Source: Mauremys mutica (lineage: Eukaryota > Chordata > Testudines > Geoemydidae). From it: a stretch of 64,000 nucleotides of DNA. The translations under genes and the position numbers were made by a program. The notes under the pieces are model-generated. The model searched no databases. It was not told the DNA's origin and worked only from the letters and a program-made list of their open reading frames with translations. The stretch is from positions 145,461,012 to 145,525,011 of the forward strand of contig NC_059073.1 of NCBI RefSeq assembly GCF_020497125.1. Direction: 5' to 3'. Below are positions 11,746-24,018 of the stretch, one piece after another (position 1 is the stretch's first letter; each line of letters opens with the position of its first letter).

Positions 11746-13020
11746 TAGACAGAACAGTCCATCAGCCCACTGCTATCTTCCAGTCATGCTTTCCTTACAC
11801 TGCAGGAATGCACTCATCCAGAAAGCAGCATACCCACACAATAGCATTGGCTGCTTTAGAGAGTCACTGGTTTAAGACCAGCTTCTTTCTTCACCTCCAG
11901 CCCGATGATGTCAATCATTCCTTGTCCATGCACAGGCATCCATGCACCCAAATCACATTCTTACAGTCTTTAGTAACATGGAAAAAAAGCCATCCCAGAG
12001 TTCACTCACTCCTCATAAACCATTACATGAGTTCTGTGCATTTATTAGGTAGAGAAGCAGCTGCAACTCATCCCATCGAGCACCGTTCCACTGCTGGTCT
12101 GAAGTCAGAATGTATCTCAAGAGTCAGGGGTTGAAGCAGCTACAGTAAATATGAGAACATAACAAAAGAGCAATCCAAAATATAAAACAGACTTTCAACC
12201 TAAGTTAGAAAAAAGAAGATACTCTGGAGACAAAAGAGGCAGGTTCCGGCCTTGTCAACGTCCACACAACTTTCAAAGAGCTGAATACATTACAAAAAAA
12301 GTTGAAGCAAGCAAATCCAGTTCTCCCAAACATACCAGGGAACCTAAACAGGGACTTAGTCAGTCCCTCAGCTAGGATCAGCTAGGCAGAATTGCTTGTG
12401 ACTTTTGCAAAGGAACTTACCCTTGGAATGAACTTTTTCCTCTCTTTTCTTTTTAATTACTATTCATCCCAAGTCTGCCCAGAGCAAAGCTCAAATCTTC
12501 TCTATGCAGAGTCTTCTGGGAATTCCATAACATATTTTAACAGTAACAATTACACCTCCCCAATCGAAGGAGAAAGAAATAGCACCAGGATGGAAAAGGT
12601 ACCACAACTCAGGACTACAACTGAGCAAATACCTGATTTTGCAGTTTGGCCTCTGAACCAAAAAGTCCAAAAAGATTGTTTCAAACCAAACTGCATTCTT
12701 TTTTTCAGTTTCACTTGTTCAGGTCGAGGTGAAACCACATTTCCAAAATGAAAAGTTTTGTTTAAAAATAAATTGTCCAAAACACAACCACCCATTCGAC
12801 CTTTTTGGGGAAAAAAAAAACCCCACTTTCCTCATTTTTCATTTGGCTGAAGCTATTCGTCAGATTCAACCTGAATTCAAGAATAGTTTCAGTTGCCCTG
12901 ACACTGCATTTTTTCAGCAAATTTACTAGTTGCCAAAAAAATTCCACACAGCTCTACTCGCCCTTTTGAGCCCCTCTCCACCTTCTTGTTCTAGGGAGCC
13001 TGATTCTAGCACTGCCTACA
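11746..13020. other. Intronic DNA, nothing recognised
   Basis: AT-rich intron sequence. No gene or classified repeat was identified. Confidence 0.5.
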
Positions 13021-13198
13021 GGGGGAGGGATAGCTCAGTGGTTTGAGCATTGGCCTGATAAACCCAGTTCAATCCTTGAGGGGGCCACTTAGGGATCTGG
13101 GGCAAAAATTGGTCCTGCTAGTGAAGGCAGGGGGCTGGACTCGATGACCTTTCAAGGTCCCTTCCAGTTCTAGGCAATTGGTATATCTCCAATTATTA
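13021..13198 (+). mobile_element. Cryptodiran-type tRNA-derived SINE
   Basis: The tRNA-like 5' head has an intact A box (TAGCTCAGTGG, 13031-13041). The body is GGGGGCCACTTAGGGATCTG, and the 3' tail shares the CR1-like GGACTCGATGACCTTTCAAG and ends TATATCTCCAATTATTA. This layout is that of the turtle (Cryptodira) Pol III/SINE family. The B-box region reads AACCCAGTTCAATCC and lacks about eight bases (GGTTGTGA-like) relative to the form I know, so this copy is probably transcriptionally dead. It is not a functional tRNA gene. Confidence 0.88.
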
Positions 13199-13539
13199 CA
13201 AAAAAGCCAAATAAAAACAAAAAACAAGAACCTATTTTAAGAAAATGTTAGGGTTGTAAAGTCAAGCACTCCCAAGTCAGCAAATACTAGAATTACGATT
13301 GCCTGTCCAACATAAATTCAGCCCCCTGGTACATACGCATTATGATCCAGTCTTTCATTGCATGATCATATGCTATTTTTTCCACAGAACTTCTGCCTCA
13401 CTGAGTGCTGAATGGTTAGTTATTTAATAGTCTTTATATCCTCACTGTTAACTGTGTGGCCTTAGGCCGTATTTACTGCACACCATCCAAAACCTGCACT
13501 GCATACAGAATTCATGTCCTCATGGGCTTTCCCATCATT

Positions 13540-13960
13540 GCCATATCTCAGTGCTTCACAAACATTCATCAATCTCCCTTCACAACACTCCTGTGAGAAC
13601 ACTTGGTATTATCCCCCATTTCATAGATGGCGATTGGCGGGCCAGAGACACTAAAGGCAAAATTAATAAAAGTTCCTGCTCATTTTGGGACACCTGTTTG
13701 TTTTTTAATATCCTCAGAATTTTTATAGCATGTTCCAAGCACAGCTCCCATTGACTTCAGATGCAGTTATAAGTATTCAAAATTTGTGCAAATCAGATCC
13801 AGGGGACTTTAGCTGAGCACCCAGAAAACAAGGTGACCACTAACTGTGCAAAGTTTGGTTTCAGCAACTTGCCCAGAATCACATAGAAACTTGATGGCAA
13901 AGGCAGGGATACAATCCAGCCTCCAAGGCAGTGTTCAATTGCCTTAACCATGAAACCATC
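13540..13960 (-). repeat. MIR SINE, antisense, interrupted
   Basis: Antisense MIR landmarks occur in two blocks. The first is GTATTATCCCCCATTTCATAG at 13605-13626 (cited in part). The second is CAACTTGCCCAGAATCACAT with CCAAGGCAGTGTTCAATTGC at 13865-13945. About 180 bp of other sequence separates them. The outer limits are approximate. Confidence 0.6.
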
Positions 13961-14419
13961 CTCTCTTCCTGTAATCTCCTGCCTCATCCACCAAACATCT
14001 TCCAACTTATGCAACAAATGAGGCAGTGGTCCTACAGAAACACTCTCCTTAGCTGCACCTGTTTCATCCCCAGAACAGGTTCATCTATGCACTGAACAGA
14101 GGTCCTTTTCGCCCCCTTTGGGGATCCATCCAGAATATGGGGACCAAATAGATCTGTGCACTGAATGAGACAAAGATTCTATGGAAAAATAGTAGGGGAT
14201 GAGGTATTTGAAGACTGGTCAAAATGTTAAGAACTAGGTGCAACCAGTGCCTAAACTAAGGCTTCTAAGTCTGGATTTAGGCACCCAAGGATAAGATTTA
14301 GAAGCCTACATTATTTAGGAGCATAAGTTTAATTGAAGTCAATGGGACTCGTGCCCCTAAGACACTTACCTGAAATGTGAAATTTTTCAAAAGCACCTAA
14401 AAATTTCAGACTGCATCAC

Positions 14420-14463
<44 letters not shown>

Positions 14464-15689
14464 GGAGGGTGGGACTTTAAACCTGGAATTTCCTGCATTT
14501 GTAGTACCTAATTTTGCTACCTTAATTTTCTTGTAAGTTTGTTTGTATGTAATTTCCTAGGTTTTTAACAAATTAAACTAAAAAGAAAGAAAGAAAGAAA
14601 TCCTGTCTTGAGGAACAAATATTGATGAATCAACAGCAGCATTGGAAACTTCAGATCTGCAGCATTGGAAACTTCAGATCTGCAACACAGACCACTTTGC
14701 TTGAGTTAAAAGGATAACTGGTAACAGTAGTAGGCTGTTATCCTCGATGCTGGATGAGCCACTAGACAGGATGAGCCACGTTTTGCCAATGTGCTTCATA
14801 ACTATTGGCTGACAGCAGAGGAATGCTGGCACTCAGGAGTCCCAAATTCTATTCCAAGTTCTGGAGAAGAGTGTTCTCTAGTAGCTTCAAACCCTTCTGC
14901 CCTGGCACCTCCTCCCCTCTGCTCCTATCCACCCATAAACCTGCCCCTGTCCTTATCCTTCTTTGCTCCTCAGCCCTCTGCATCCCTCCTTCTCTTCCAC
15001 ACTGCTTGGGCACCAGCAGGAGGGAGCACAGGAGAGTCTCCCTATTCTCAGCACCAGGGCTTGGTGCCACAGAGGGCCTCAGCAGGCAGGAGAAGCAACT
15101 GAAGGGAATGTCCTGCTCAGCCCCTTCTGCCCTAAAATAGAGCATGCTCAGTACACATGCAATGCTCTGAAAACATAGCTGCCAAACGCAGAGAACTCAG
15201 ACAGATTTTGATGGAATTTCACAGGGACAGCATGAGGCGCTTCTGTGGCCCCAGGACAAGCCCTCTGTCAAAATTCAAGCCTCTTCCCCAAAGCACAGAC
15301 ACATCAGGGCTTCTCAATGAAACGGCTGAAAAACATTTTTTAGCACTCCCAACACAACATATTTTCCCAAATATCATTATCAGAAGCACCTGAAACATTT
15401 TTTAATGAAATTAAGAAAAAAAATCAGCCTGAGGCATGGAAAATTTCAGCTTGAATAATTAATATTTGGCTTATTAATTATAAAGCCTGCTTATAATTAA
15501 AAACAGGCTTTTACAATGGAAACCATGAGGAAACCTTAGCTCTAAAAGCTGCTGCCAGCTCTACCTATAATGCAAGGTCAGGCCACCTCACAGCACATGA
15601 GCTATTGAGTTTGAGCAAAAACTGGTGTAAAGCATTGCAATCAAATGAATGACTGTCTTTAACCATCAGTATGTCTCCTAAGGGTGACA
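13961..15689. other. Intronic DNA with one microsatellite
   Basis: Apart from the (AC)n tract listed separately and a short AAAG run near 14580-14600, nothing is recognised. A 28-base direct duplication (starting GCAGCATTGGAAACTTCAG) is present at 14636-14680. Confidence 0.5.
14423..14461 (+). repeat. (AC)n microsatellite, about 19 units
   Basis: An uninterrupted AC dinucleotide array in TCF7L1 intron 3. Length suggests it could be polymorphic. Confidence 0.95.
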
Positions 15690-16462
15690 ATAACCTGGCT
15701 CAGCAATTACAATGCACTCTGCAATTACTTTTTTATTTAATTTAGATTTTTTAATTTTATTTAAATTACAATAAGTCTATCTTTTAAAAAATAAATCTGT
15801 TAAAAATTAAATCTGAATTTAAAACAAAATATGTTAAGGACTAAAAAATTATAATCTCTTACGACATCTAAATACAAAACGTTGAATCCATGAACTCTGT
15901 CAAGAGTTTTGAGTTAAAGGCTGCTTTTCTATATAAAGAATCAGGGGGAAAACATCTAACTTTTGAAGTCCAGCTTTACAAATATGGCACAATAGGTCAT
16001 GCACTGTATTATGGGATTGTTCTGGTTAATAAAAATAAATTGTATACGCTGTTCTGTGTGTTTAGTTAAATTTAAAATCCTAATGCAGCCTGATACAAAT
16101 CATGAGCAAAAAGTTAATTATCTAGTAAATAAGCAATATATCATTTGTCATTTTCTAACACACTAAAAATGTTTAATTAATAATCTGAAAACAATTATAT
16201 AACTGCTTAAATAAATGTATATAGTTATAGCGTATCTTAAGCAGCAAAAAGATGTACCAAATCTAGTGTGAAGGCTCTATTTAGCTGCAAATCAACATTG
16301 CTTCAATGGTGATATCAACCAATGAGAATGCACCTTTCTTCGAAAATAACCGAAGTACAAACGGAAAAAGCTGATTACAACTGACGATTTAAATCAAGGC
16401 TCTGCACTTGTTGATTTAATCATGATTTAAATTGCTGATTTAAATCAATCCAGCCTGCCACA
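15690..16462. mobile_element. Probable DNA-transposon remnant ending in GATTTAAATC motifs
   Basis: An AT-rich unit. Its right end has GATTTAAATC at 16386-16395 and 16437-16446, with variants at 16413 and 16424, and terminates AATCCAGCCTG. That end is typical of an abundant sauropsid non-autonomous DNA repeat. The left limit is guessed from degraded TTTAATTTAGATTTTT sequence; no target duplication was identified. Confidence 0.5.
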
Positions 16463-18229
16463 CTGAAGGAGATATTTCGTTTTGGAAGTAACCAGCTACT
16501 GGTCTAGCTGGGCATCTTCCTGCAGAAAACCTCAAACTTGCCCTCTTCAGTGACTGGACATTTACGCCTGATCTACACAGGACTTTTCTGGGAACTCTCC
16601 CATTGATTCACTAACCCCTGTGCAGCTTCTGGTGGCATTATCAGAGAAACCAAGGCTTAGGAATTCATCTGTGTTTTTACACTAGTGCTGCCATTGTTCC
16701 GACCAATCGAGAAGTTGCACAAGTGATGGGTCTTTTTGCAATAGCATATTGAGTGATTTGTATATAATCACTGCCTAGAGAGAACATCCATACTCAGAGT
16801 CACATTGCACTGGTTCTCCCTATAACTGGATATTAGAAGACAACTCATCATACTTACCCAAGAAACTAGGCCTGTATTGGTAGCATGATGCACAGTAATA
16901 TGACAGTTTCATATGCCACCATGTCTTTTATACAAACTGTATCCCAAAATATCTTAAAGTTAAATGCAGTTAGAAAGCAATATTAGAAACAGCACCAGCA
17001 TAATTATGGCCCACATTGCACATGAAATATTTTCCAGTAGTGTGTGCATGACAATCCTGACAGAGACGTTGAACTCTCTCAACTCCTGATCTAAGAATCA
17101 TGTACTATATAAGTATGCAAGGCAAAGTTATGGATGCCATTGGAAATATAGAGGAGGTATGTGATTAGCAGTAAGGGTTTTTTTCTGATGAATAAGTACA
17201 TAATAGACATCGACCCAGGGTCAGAGTGAAAATGGTAGATAGAACCTTAACTCCAAGTTTCCTGGAGTTAAATGGAATAGCAGACAGACCCAGCTTTTTA
17301 TCTTCTTATTTGTTAAATACAGCACATAAAATGATGTATCAGTAAGAGGCTGATTTTTCCTTCAGAAATAAAAATATCAGAAAGGTCAAATCTGTAAGGT
17401 TTAAAAAAAAAAAGGCAGGAGACGACAACCCCGCCACCCCAATTTTTTCCCCTTTGCAACCCCATGCTTAGAATGGAACTGAGAGGTTCTCTTAAATGTG
17501 AGTTCATTGAGGGGAGGGAAGTACCCAATGGAACTAAAATGTTAACAGGAGTGGAAGTCTGCATTCCAAATGCAGCTGCAATCATCAGCTGTCCTGTTTG
17601 GTACAAAATGAACTACGAGGCCTGAAAAAGGCATCCAACCTCCCAAGTACCACAGAGAGCAGAGATGTAAGAAAGCTAAGTCAAGTAGCGTACCCCCCAA
17701 GAACCTACCGAACTTTTACCTAAAGTATTACTAATCATGTTTATTACAGAAGGGCCTACAGGCCAACCAGAAATGGGGCCCCGCTGTTGTAGAATTTAAC
17801 TATTCTAGTTTTAAAAGTGAGAAGTGATAGGTCTTCTACCCTCTCCCTGAGATGACTCCACAAGGCAGAACATCTTGTCAGGATGGCTTTCCTGATATTT
17901 GTTATGTTCATGGCATGTACATAGAGAGGTTAGATACAAACATCTAATGCTATTTCTGGAAGGTTGCAGTGTAACACGACTTCATTGGAATCCAGAACCT
18001 TAACATGAGAACAAAAACAGAGAGAAAGAAAGCAGGCTGCTCCCTAAAGCAGGTAGGCACAACTCCTCCCACCTTGCTCTAGGCTGTCGCTTTGCAGACT
18101 GATTGCACAAAACCCATATTGCATGCTTCTGCAGAGCCTCGAAGTCTGCAAGCAGGACCAGGAAATTCCTTACACTTAATATGACAGCTTGTCATTTAAA
18201 GTTTTCAGTGCATCACAGTATTCCTTTAC
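16463..18229. other. Intronic DNA, nothing recognised
   Basis: No gene, RNA or confidently classified repeat. Confidence 0.5.
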
Positions 18230-18780
18230 TTAATTTCATACCATTGTTCCCAGTTCTGTTCTCTATGTATTGTCCTAAATAATTGCTCCCTATCCGCAGC
18301 AGGTTGGAGAGGAAATATTCATTGGCTCTTACACTCCTTAATTATCTCACAACCAACCTATACATATTTGGCTCTTTTAATCTCTACACAGTCAATCCCT
18401 CCAGCACCTAGATACCATCATTATAGGAATCATATAGAAACACAAGACAGACAGACCAATCCTGATCATTTTTGTGGCTCTTCTCTGATCCCCAACAAGT
18501 CCGTCAATATCTTTCTCATAATGTGATGCCTCAACAATGAATGTCATTCATATATGGGAGCTGCTAGTTCCCTATCTAGAGATAATGTCTCTGCAGCCAC
18601 AGCCCAAAACTGCATTGCCGATACTTAGGGCTCTGGAAACTCATTTTTAATTTGCTGCCCATCATTACTCCAAGAATCTTTTTCTAGCATCTTCTTCCCA
18701 TTGAGTATCTGTTTCCAAACTCCCACACCCACGCCACAGCCCAGAAAGATTAATTACATATTTCCAAGATGAATCTCAAT
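18230..18780 (-). repeat. Old CR1-like fragment, antisense
   Basis: Weak antisense CR1 landmarks such as ATTTTTGTGGCTCTTCTCTG (18469) and ATTACTCCAAGAATCTTTTTC (18665; cited approximately) in degraded sequence. Confidence 0.45.
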
Positions 18781-18799
18781 TTGTCCCCATATGGATCCA

Positions 18800-19430
18800 T
18801 TCAAAACAGCTGCTAAAACCTTAAGGGGCCTGATCGCATCACCCCTTCCATTCCATCCACTGTCCCCCACCCCTTCTGCATTGCATCCAATATAAGCTTC
18901 TTGTACTTATCTGTAAGTCCATTCCCAGTAGCCCTGCCCTACCTTTCCACACTGTTACCTTGCTGCTTTGTCAACCTTACACTCCATCAATAACAGTTAA
19001 CCTCTATCATGCATGGGCCTGTTTCTCCCACAATCACCTTTGAGCACCCCTCCCCATGCTTCCCTTATACCTGGAACATCCTCTCTCTCTCAAAAAAAAA
19101 AATAAAATAAAATCCATAAAGCCCCACCCTCCTTCAAGTCTCATTTTAAGACTCATTTCTACTGTGATACCCACAAAACATCGACAGATGATAATGGTCA
19201 GTCAAGACTAGGGCTATCCCTTTATTTGTTTCAATTACTAAAACCCTCTCTACGCCAAAAGATGCTACTGTTCCTATTACCCTCTCCTCCATCTCCCTCC
19301 TTCCCATTTGCTCAGTTCACCTGTTGAATCTTGTCTTAAACTAAGCTTTTCAGGATGAGGACAGTGATAATCTGCCTGTACAGTGCCTAGCACAGTGGCT
19401 GGGGCCTCTAGGCAGTACTATAACAGTTTG
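18800..19430 (+). repeat. L2-like LINE 3' fragment
   Basis: Residual L2-type tail: the frame around 19128-19165 gives a SFKSHFKTHF-like sequence, and the 3' end reads TGTACAGTGCCTAGCACAG (19378) as in L2/MIR tails. Reverse-oriented copies of the same tail occur near 28416-28515 and 31590-31700. Confidence 0.5.
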
Positions 19431-19431
19431 G

Positions 19432-21090
19432 GATTTTAAGGCCAGAAGGAACCATTAAGATCACCTAGTCTGACCTCCTGCTTAACAACGGCCATCAAAT
19501 TTCACCAAGTGGTTCCTGTACCAACTTCACAAGTTCTGACTGACCTGTAGCATATCTTTTAGAAAGACACTCAAACCTGATTTTAAGATGTCAAATGATA
19601 CACAATCCACTACAACCCTAGGAAAACTGTTGCAAAACTAAGTTAGCATCACCCCTAAAAATGCACACTTTACCTCCTGTTTGAATTTGTCTAGCTTCTA
19701 TTTCCTGCTGTTGGATTTTTTTTATGCTTTTGTCTGCTGGAATAACAAGTCCTCCACATATCCTCTCCTTGGATAGGTAATTTAGACTGCGATCAAATTG
19801 CTTCTTAACCTTCTGTTTGATAGGATAAATAGACTGAACTTCATAAGTCTCTCCATGTAAGGCAGATTGTCCAGTCCTTAGATCCTCTTGTAGCTCTTCC
19901 CTGAACACTCTCCAAATTTTCAGCACCTTCTTTGAAGTGTGGTTACCAGAACTGGACACAACACTCTAGTAATGATCTCACCTCTGGTGTATACATAGAT
20001 ACACCACCTCATTGTTCCCCTACTTATGCATCCCAGGATAGCATTAGCCCTCTCAGGCCTGGTCTACACTGGGGTGGAGGAATGGATCCAAGTTATGCAA
20101 CTTCAGCTACGTCAAAAACATAGCTGAAGGTGACGTACTTACATCTACTTACCGTGGTGTCTTCACTGTGATAAGTCGACGGCTGACGCTCTCCCGTTGA
20201 CTCCGCCTGCGCCTCTTGCCCTACTGGAGTATTGGAGTCGACGGGAGCGCACTCGGCGGTCGATTTATCGCATCTAGACAAGCTACAGCATCACACTGGG
20301 AGCTCAAGTTCATTTGGTGATTCACCATCACCCCAAGTCTGTTGCAGAATCACTGCTCTCTAAGATACAGTTCCCATCCTGTAAGCATGATGTACTTTCT
20401 TTGTCCCTAGATGTATGATCATGCATTTGGCTGAATTGTATTTGACTGTGTCAAGCTTATCAAAAAATCCAGATCACTCTGTATCAGTGGCCTGCCCTCA
20501 TCATCATTTACTGCCCGCCAATATTAGTGACATTTGCAAACTTTACATGAAATTTTATATTTTCTTCCAGATATTTGAAAAAAATATCCTCAACCCAATC
20601 CTATATAAGTAGTCCCTCCTGAACCCCATCAGAATACCCCCATTCAATTATTATTCCCCATTAACAAATATGTCTTGAGATCCGTCAATCTGTTTTTAAA
20701 CACATGTGTTGCACTGGTTTTGAACAATGCTAGTTTTCAAATGCCTAAAAGAAGGCCAAGCATATTACATCAACATAGTTACTGTTATCAACCACTTGTA
20801 GTCCCACTAAAAAATTTTTATCAAGTTAGCTGAATACCTCTTTTCCAAGTAGCCCTGTTTACCAGCCTTAGTTATGTGACCATCTCTTAGTTCTTTTTTG
20901 ATTGAGTCACATTCCGCTGTTCCATTATTTTGTCTGAGATCGATGTCAGGCTAACAGGTCTATAATTACCCAGGTTATCCTGTTTACCCTTTTAAAAAAT
21001 ATGGACACATTAGCTCGCTTCTGGTCCTCTTGAATTTCCCCAGTATTCCAAGATATATTAAATAAAAATATTAATTTTATGCCTATGTTT
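19432..21090 (-). mobile_element. CR1 LINE, antisense, carrying an inserted MITE
   Basis: Minus-strand CR1 read from its 3' end: AAGGCCAGAAGGAACCATTA (19439), CTCTTGTAGCTCTTCCCTGA (19886), CACTGGGAGCTCAAGTTCAT (20295), GACATTTGCAAACTTTACAT (antisense FADD region, 20529) and GGTCTATAATTACCCAGGTT (20959). The element at 20055-20283 splits it. Coding capacity is lost. Confidence 0.85.
20055..20283. mobile_element. MITE (GTCTACACT family) inserted in CR1
   Basis: The CR1 sequence resumes on either side (GCATTAGCCCTCTC before, ACAGCATCACACTGGGAG after), which fixes the insertion limits to within a few bases. The ends are GGCCTGGTCTACACT and ATCTAGACAAGC, an imperfect inverted pair. The interior has AACTTCAGCTACGT and its inverse ATAGCTGAAGGTGACGT. 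Superfamily not certain. Confidence 0.7.
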
Positions 21091-23009
21091 CTAATCTTAC
21101 TCGGTCCCTTTTAATTATTTCTTAGTCCTCGCTGGTATTTGCAATTCCGTCCAATCAAATATCATCTGTGAAATTTATTAATACAAATAACGGTGACAAA
21201 CTGCAACTATAACCTTTACCCATCACACAACTGTCTGCCACATAGGCATATTTGTATAATCATGCCCTCGAGGCAAGTACAGTCTAGCTGTTAAGATCTA
21301 AACAAAAGGCCAAAAGTTCTAATGCCTAATTATCGGTAACTGTATAATTAAAATACAGTTATGTCATACGGCTGAATGCAGTATTGACCCGTGTTAATGA
21401 ACAAACAACCAAATGGCTAATAATTCAAACATCATTTAACACTAAATGACTGTTCAAGCCAGCTGGTTTTAGATAACATATTTTAGAGATAGGTGTAAAC
21501 AAGCTAGCATTAATTTAAGTCACAGCTTAAAGGAACTGTATCTTGTTCTATGTTCTCTTTGTAGGAATGCAAGTAAAATCCTCCTATCAATAATTTAGCA
21601 AAGGCAAGTGTGAATAATGGATTCATTAAAAACTGGCCAAACAGTGGACGTCACTAAAAGGATTTTGTTTCACAGCAATAAAACATACAAGAATCGAGAA
21701 GCCTTCCATGCTAACTAACCCTATTAGTTTAGAGCATTATTTGTACAAGTCCTCGTGCCAGTTGCTTTCAGGCATACAAGGAAACAAGCCATCCATGCCC
21801 CAGGTATGTTTTAATGCCACAAGTGAATAGAGCAGCTTCCAGTTGCTGAAAAGCACAATGACAGCAGAATTAACCAGTTCTGCTGGGAAAGTTTCTCAGG
21901 CTTTCCTTAATCATTATTAAGAGCCAATCAGGCATCACATTTATCTTGTTCAGGCCCTTCACCTTAAAAAGACAAAAGTTCCAGAATTAAATCAGAAGCC
22001 CCCAGGGGTCACTGATCATTGATAAGGTGTGCACCTCACCAAGGAAAGGAAAATAATAGGTTCCTGTTTGGGGATAAGCATGCAGACAGGGAACCTCTAA
22101 TGGCCACCGGAACACAATGAGCTCCTGAGGGCAGTGGAGGATTTGGGGATGGGGCATTGGTTTGTGTTCTGGGGAATTCCAATTTGCTCTCATTTGCACT
22201 CTGTCTAACGCTTGGTCAATTTGCTTAATCACTTCTTTAAACGATGGAGAGACAGACAATGTCAGCCCATTAACAGCTTTAAAAAGTCTAAGAGATCCCT
22301 TTAAATGAGAAAAGCAGGGCAAACACAAGAAAACCATGGTCGGGTTTCAAAGGTTTACACATGTAACAGGGCTCCCCACTGGATTCTTTAATTTAGTTTT
22401 CATCCAGAATTTACATTCAAGTTTTAAACTACAGGAGTCAGAAATCAAACAGCTTGCACGTTTCTTTTGCATAGAACTTAAAGTTATTGCAGAATCGACT
22501 GCTCCACCCCAGCAGATAAGAGCTGTGGGTCTTGCTCTGAAACTAGTTAAGTAAAACAAATACACCACCAAGTGAGAATCTTGGATTTTCCCCTCAAATA
22601 TCCATTAAAGAGATACTGTCAAGTCAAGTCTATCCCTTATTTTTTGTGCTGTGTGGTAAAAAAAATAAAAAGTTTTTACAAAACTCAGATCCAAGAAAAA
22701 CGACTCCATGAAATTACAAAACACACACCATGGCCCTGACCCTGCAATTTGTCACACACAGGCAGACTGCTGTGTCCACATGGGCCGCCCCCATTAAATA
22801 CAATGGGGGTCTGCGCAGGAAAACAAATCCATGTATGAGCAACAAATCGCAGCACTGGAGCCTTAATTAAAAAAAAAAAAAACGTTCCTGAGCAATGTTT
22901 GTAACCCAAGCATCAGAGCATAGTACTAATGCATTAACATTTGTATTACAATAGCCCCCAAGGGGCCCAAGCAGGACTGGGGCTTCTTAACATTGAGCAG
23001 GATACAGAG
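21091..23009. other. Intronic DNA, nothing recognised
   Basis: No gene or confidently classified repeat was seen. 22690-22880 has the look of a degraded DNA-transposon repeat. Confidence 0.45.
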
Positions 23010-23126
23010 GCCCCAATCCTGCAATCAGCTCAGCACAGGATTCCCTGTGTCATCTCAGTGAAGTCACTAGGTCTCTGCACAGGCATATAGGTCTGCCCGT
23101 GCCCATTCAATTGGAGGATTGGGACC
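23010..23126. mobile_element. Very short putative MITE
   Basis: 117 bp. The ends form an imperfect inverted repeat (GCCCCAATCCTGCAA on the left; the reverse complement of TTGGAGGATTGGGACC on the right). ACAGAG lies directly on both sides (23004-23009 and 23127-23132), possibly a worn target duplication. Confidence 0.5.
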
Positions 23127-23884
23127 ACAGAGTGAAAAAATGGGCCTCACCCGCAATGAAACCGTGAGCAAAACTGACTAGAAACTGCGTGTCAGCAAGT
23201 GAAAGGGGGCTTGTTTTCACCTTCCAAGTTGGGAGAAATGCAAAATGTGAACAAACAGCATCAAAGAACGAAAATTAGATTTGATATTCTGGAGTTCTAG
23301 TTTCATAATCTAAGGTGATATTAGTCAAACTAGGGTGTGTGTGTTTGTTTGAAACCCTACAAACAGAGCCTTTAGTGGGGTTCTACAAGGATATTACGGT
23401 CTGCCTGCATCAGCTTGAATGATCAACCCAGGAAGGAGAAAGAATGGATCAGGGAGCAAAACTCTGTCACTTTCCTCATCCCTGCCAATTCTTTGAGAGG
23501 TCTCGCTTTGCGAAGGGAAACAGATGAACCCCATGGAAAGGAATGAGGATCAGAAAAACCGCCCAACTCATCTCTTCAGCTTCCAAACAAAAAAAAATCT
23601 AACTTCACCACGGGGGCAGTTTTCCCCAGCACTCATATTATTAGATCCATAGGATGAAAATGCTGCCCCAAGCTAATTTACAAAAGATGGTTTTTATGCA
23701 ATCAATGCCACAAACAAGAGTCAGAGCAGCCATTTCTACTCCGCAAGACAGCAAAAGTCCCCCGCTCCCTGACCACATACCATCAGGGGTCTCTCCTCAG
23801 CTAGGGTGAAAGGACAGCTGAACAGTGTCTGTGGGGAGAAAGGGGGTCTGGTGACAGCAGAGGGGCCAAACCAAAGTGAGCAGC
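23127..23884. other. Intron sequence next to TCF7L1 exon 3, nothing recognised
   Basis: No repeat or further exon was identified. Confidence 0.5.
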
Positions 23885-23890
23885 ACTTAC

Positions 23891-24018
23891 TGTGCGAGCA
23901 CCGCCAGGGGACAGGGCTCCGTTGGGCAGGTAGGGGCTGCCCAGCTCTGGGATCATCAGGAAGGGGTAACCTGGATATGGGGGCCCCTTAAAGAAACCTC
24001 CATCTTGCTGTCTTCTCA
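23891..24018 (-). CDS. TCF7L1: TCF7L1 exon 3
   Basis: The exon is 128 nt and encodes [12 protein letters not shown], then [15 protein letters not shown] and [16 protein letters not shown]. The donor GTAAGT is at 23890-23885. The acceptor has two adjacent AGs (CAG then TAG, 24024-24019). I chose the second because it gives AEVRR as in the mammalian protein; the first would give AEVVRR. The next family exon (QMKWPLLDV) is not visible to the left. Confidence 0.92.

Larger units (their letters stand above)
1..23890 (-). other. TCF7L1: TCF7L1 intron 3, partial (no exon recognised)
   Basis: This is the span downstream of the exon 3 donor on the minus strand. I searched for the next TCF7L1 exon (QMKWPLLDV context) and for other gene exons and saw none. 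Open frames here are short and fall in repeats. Listed separately below: MITEs, CR1 fragments, a SINE, MIR/L2 pieces and a microsatellite. Confidence 0.75.

Noticed and set aside
13021..13095. A possible tRNA gene
   Set aside because: The A box is tRNA-like but the B box is damaged and the sequence continues into a SINE body and CR1-like tail.
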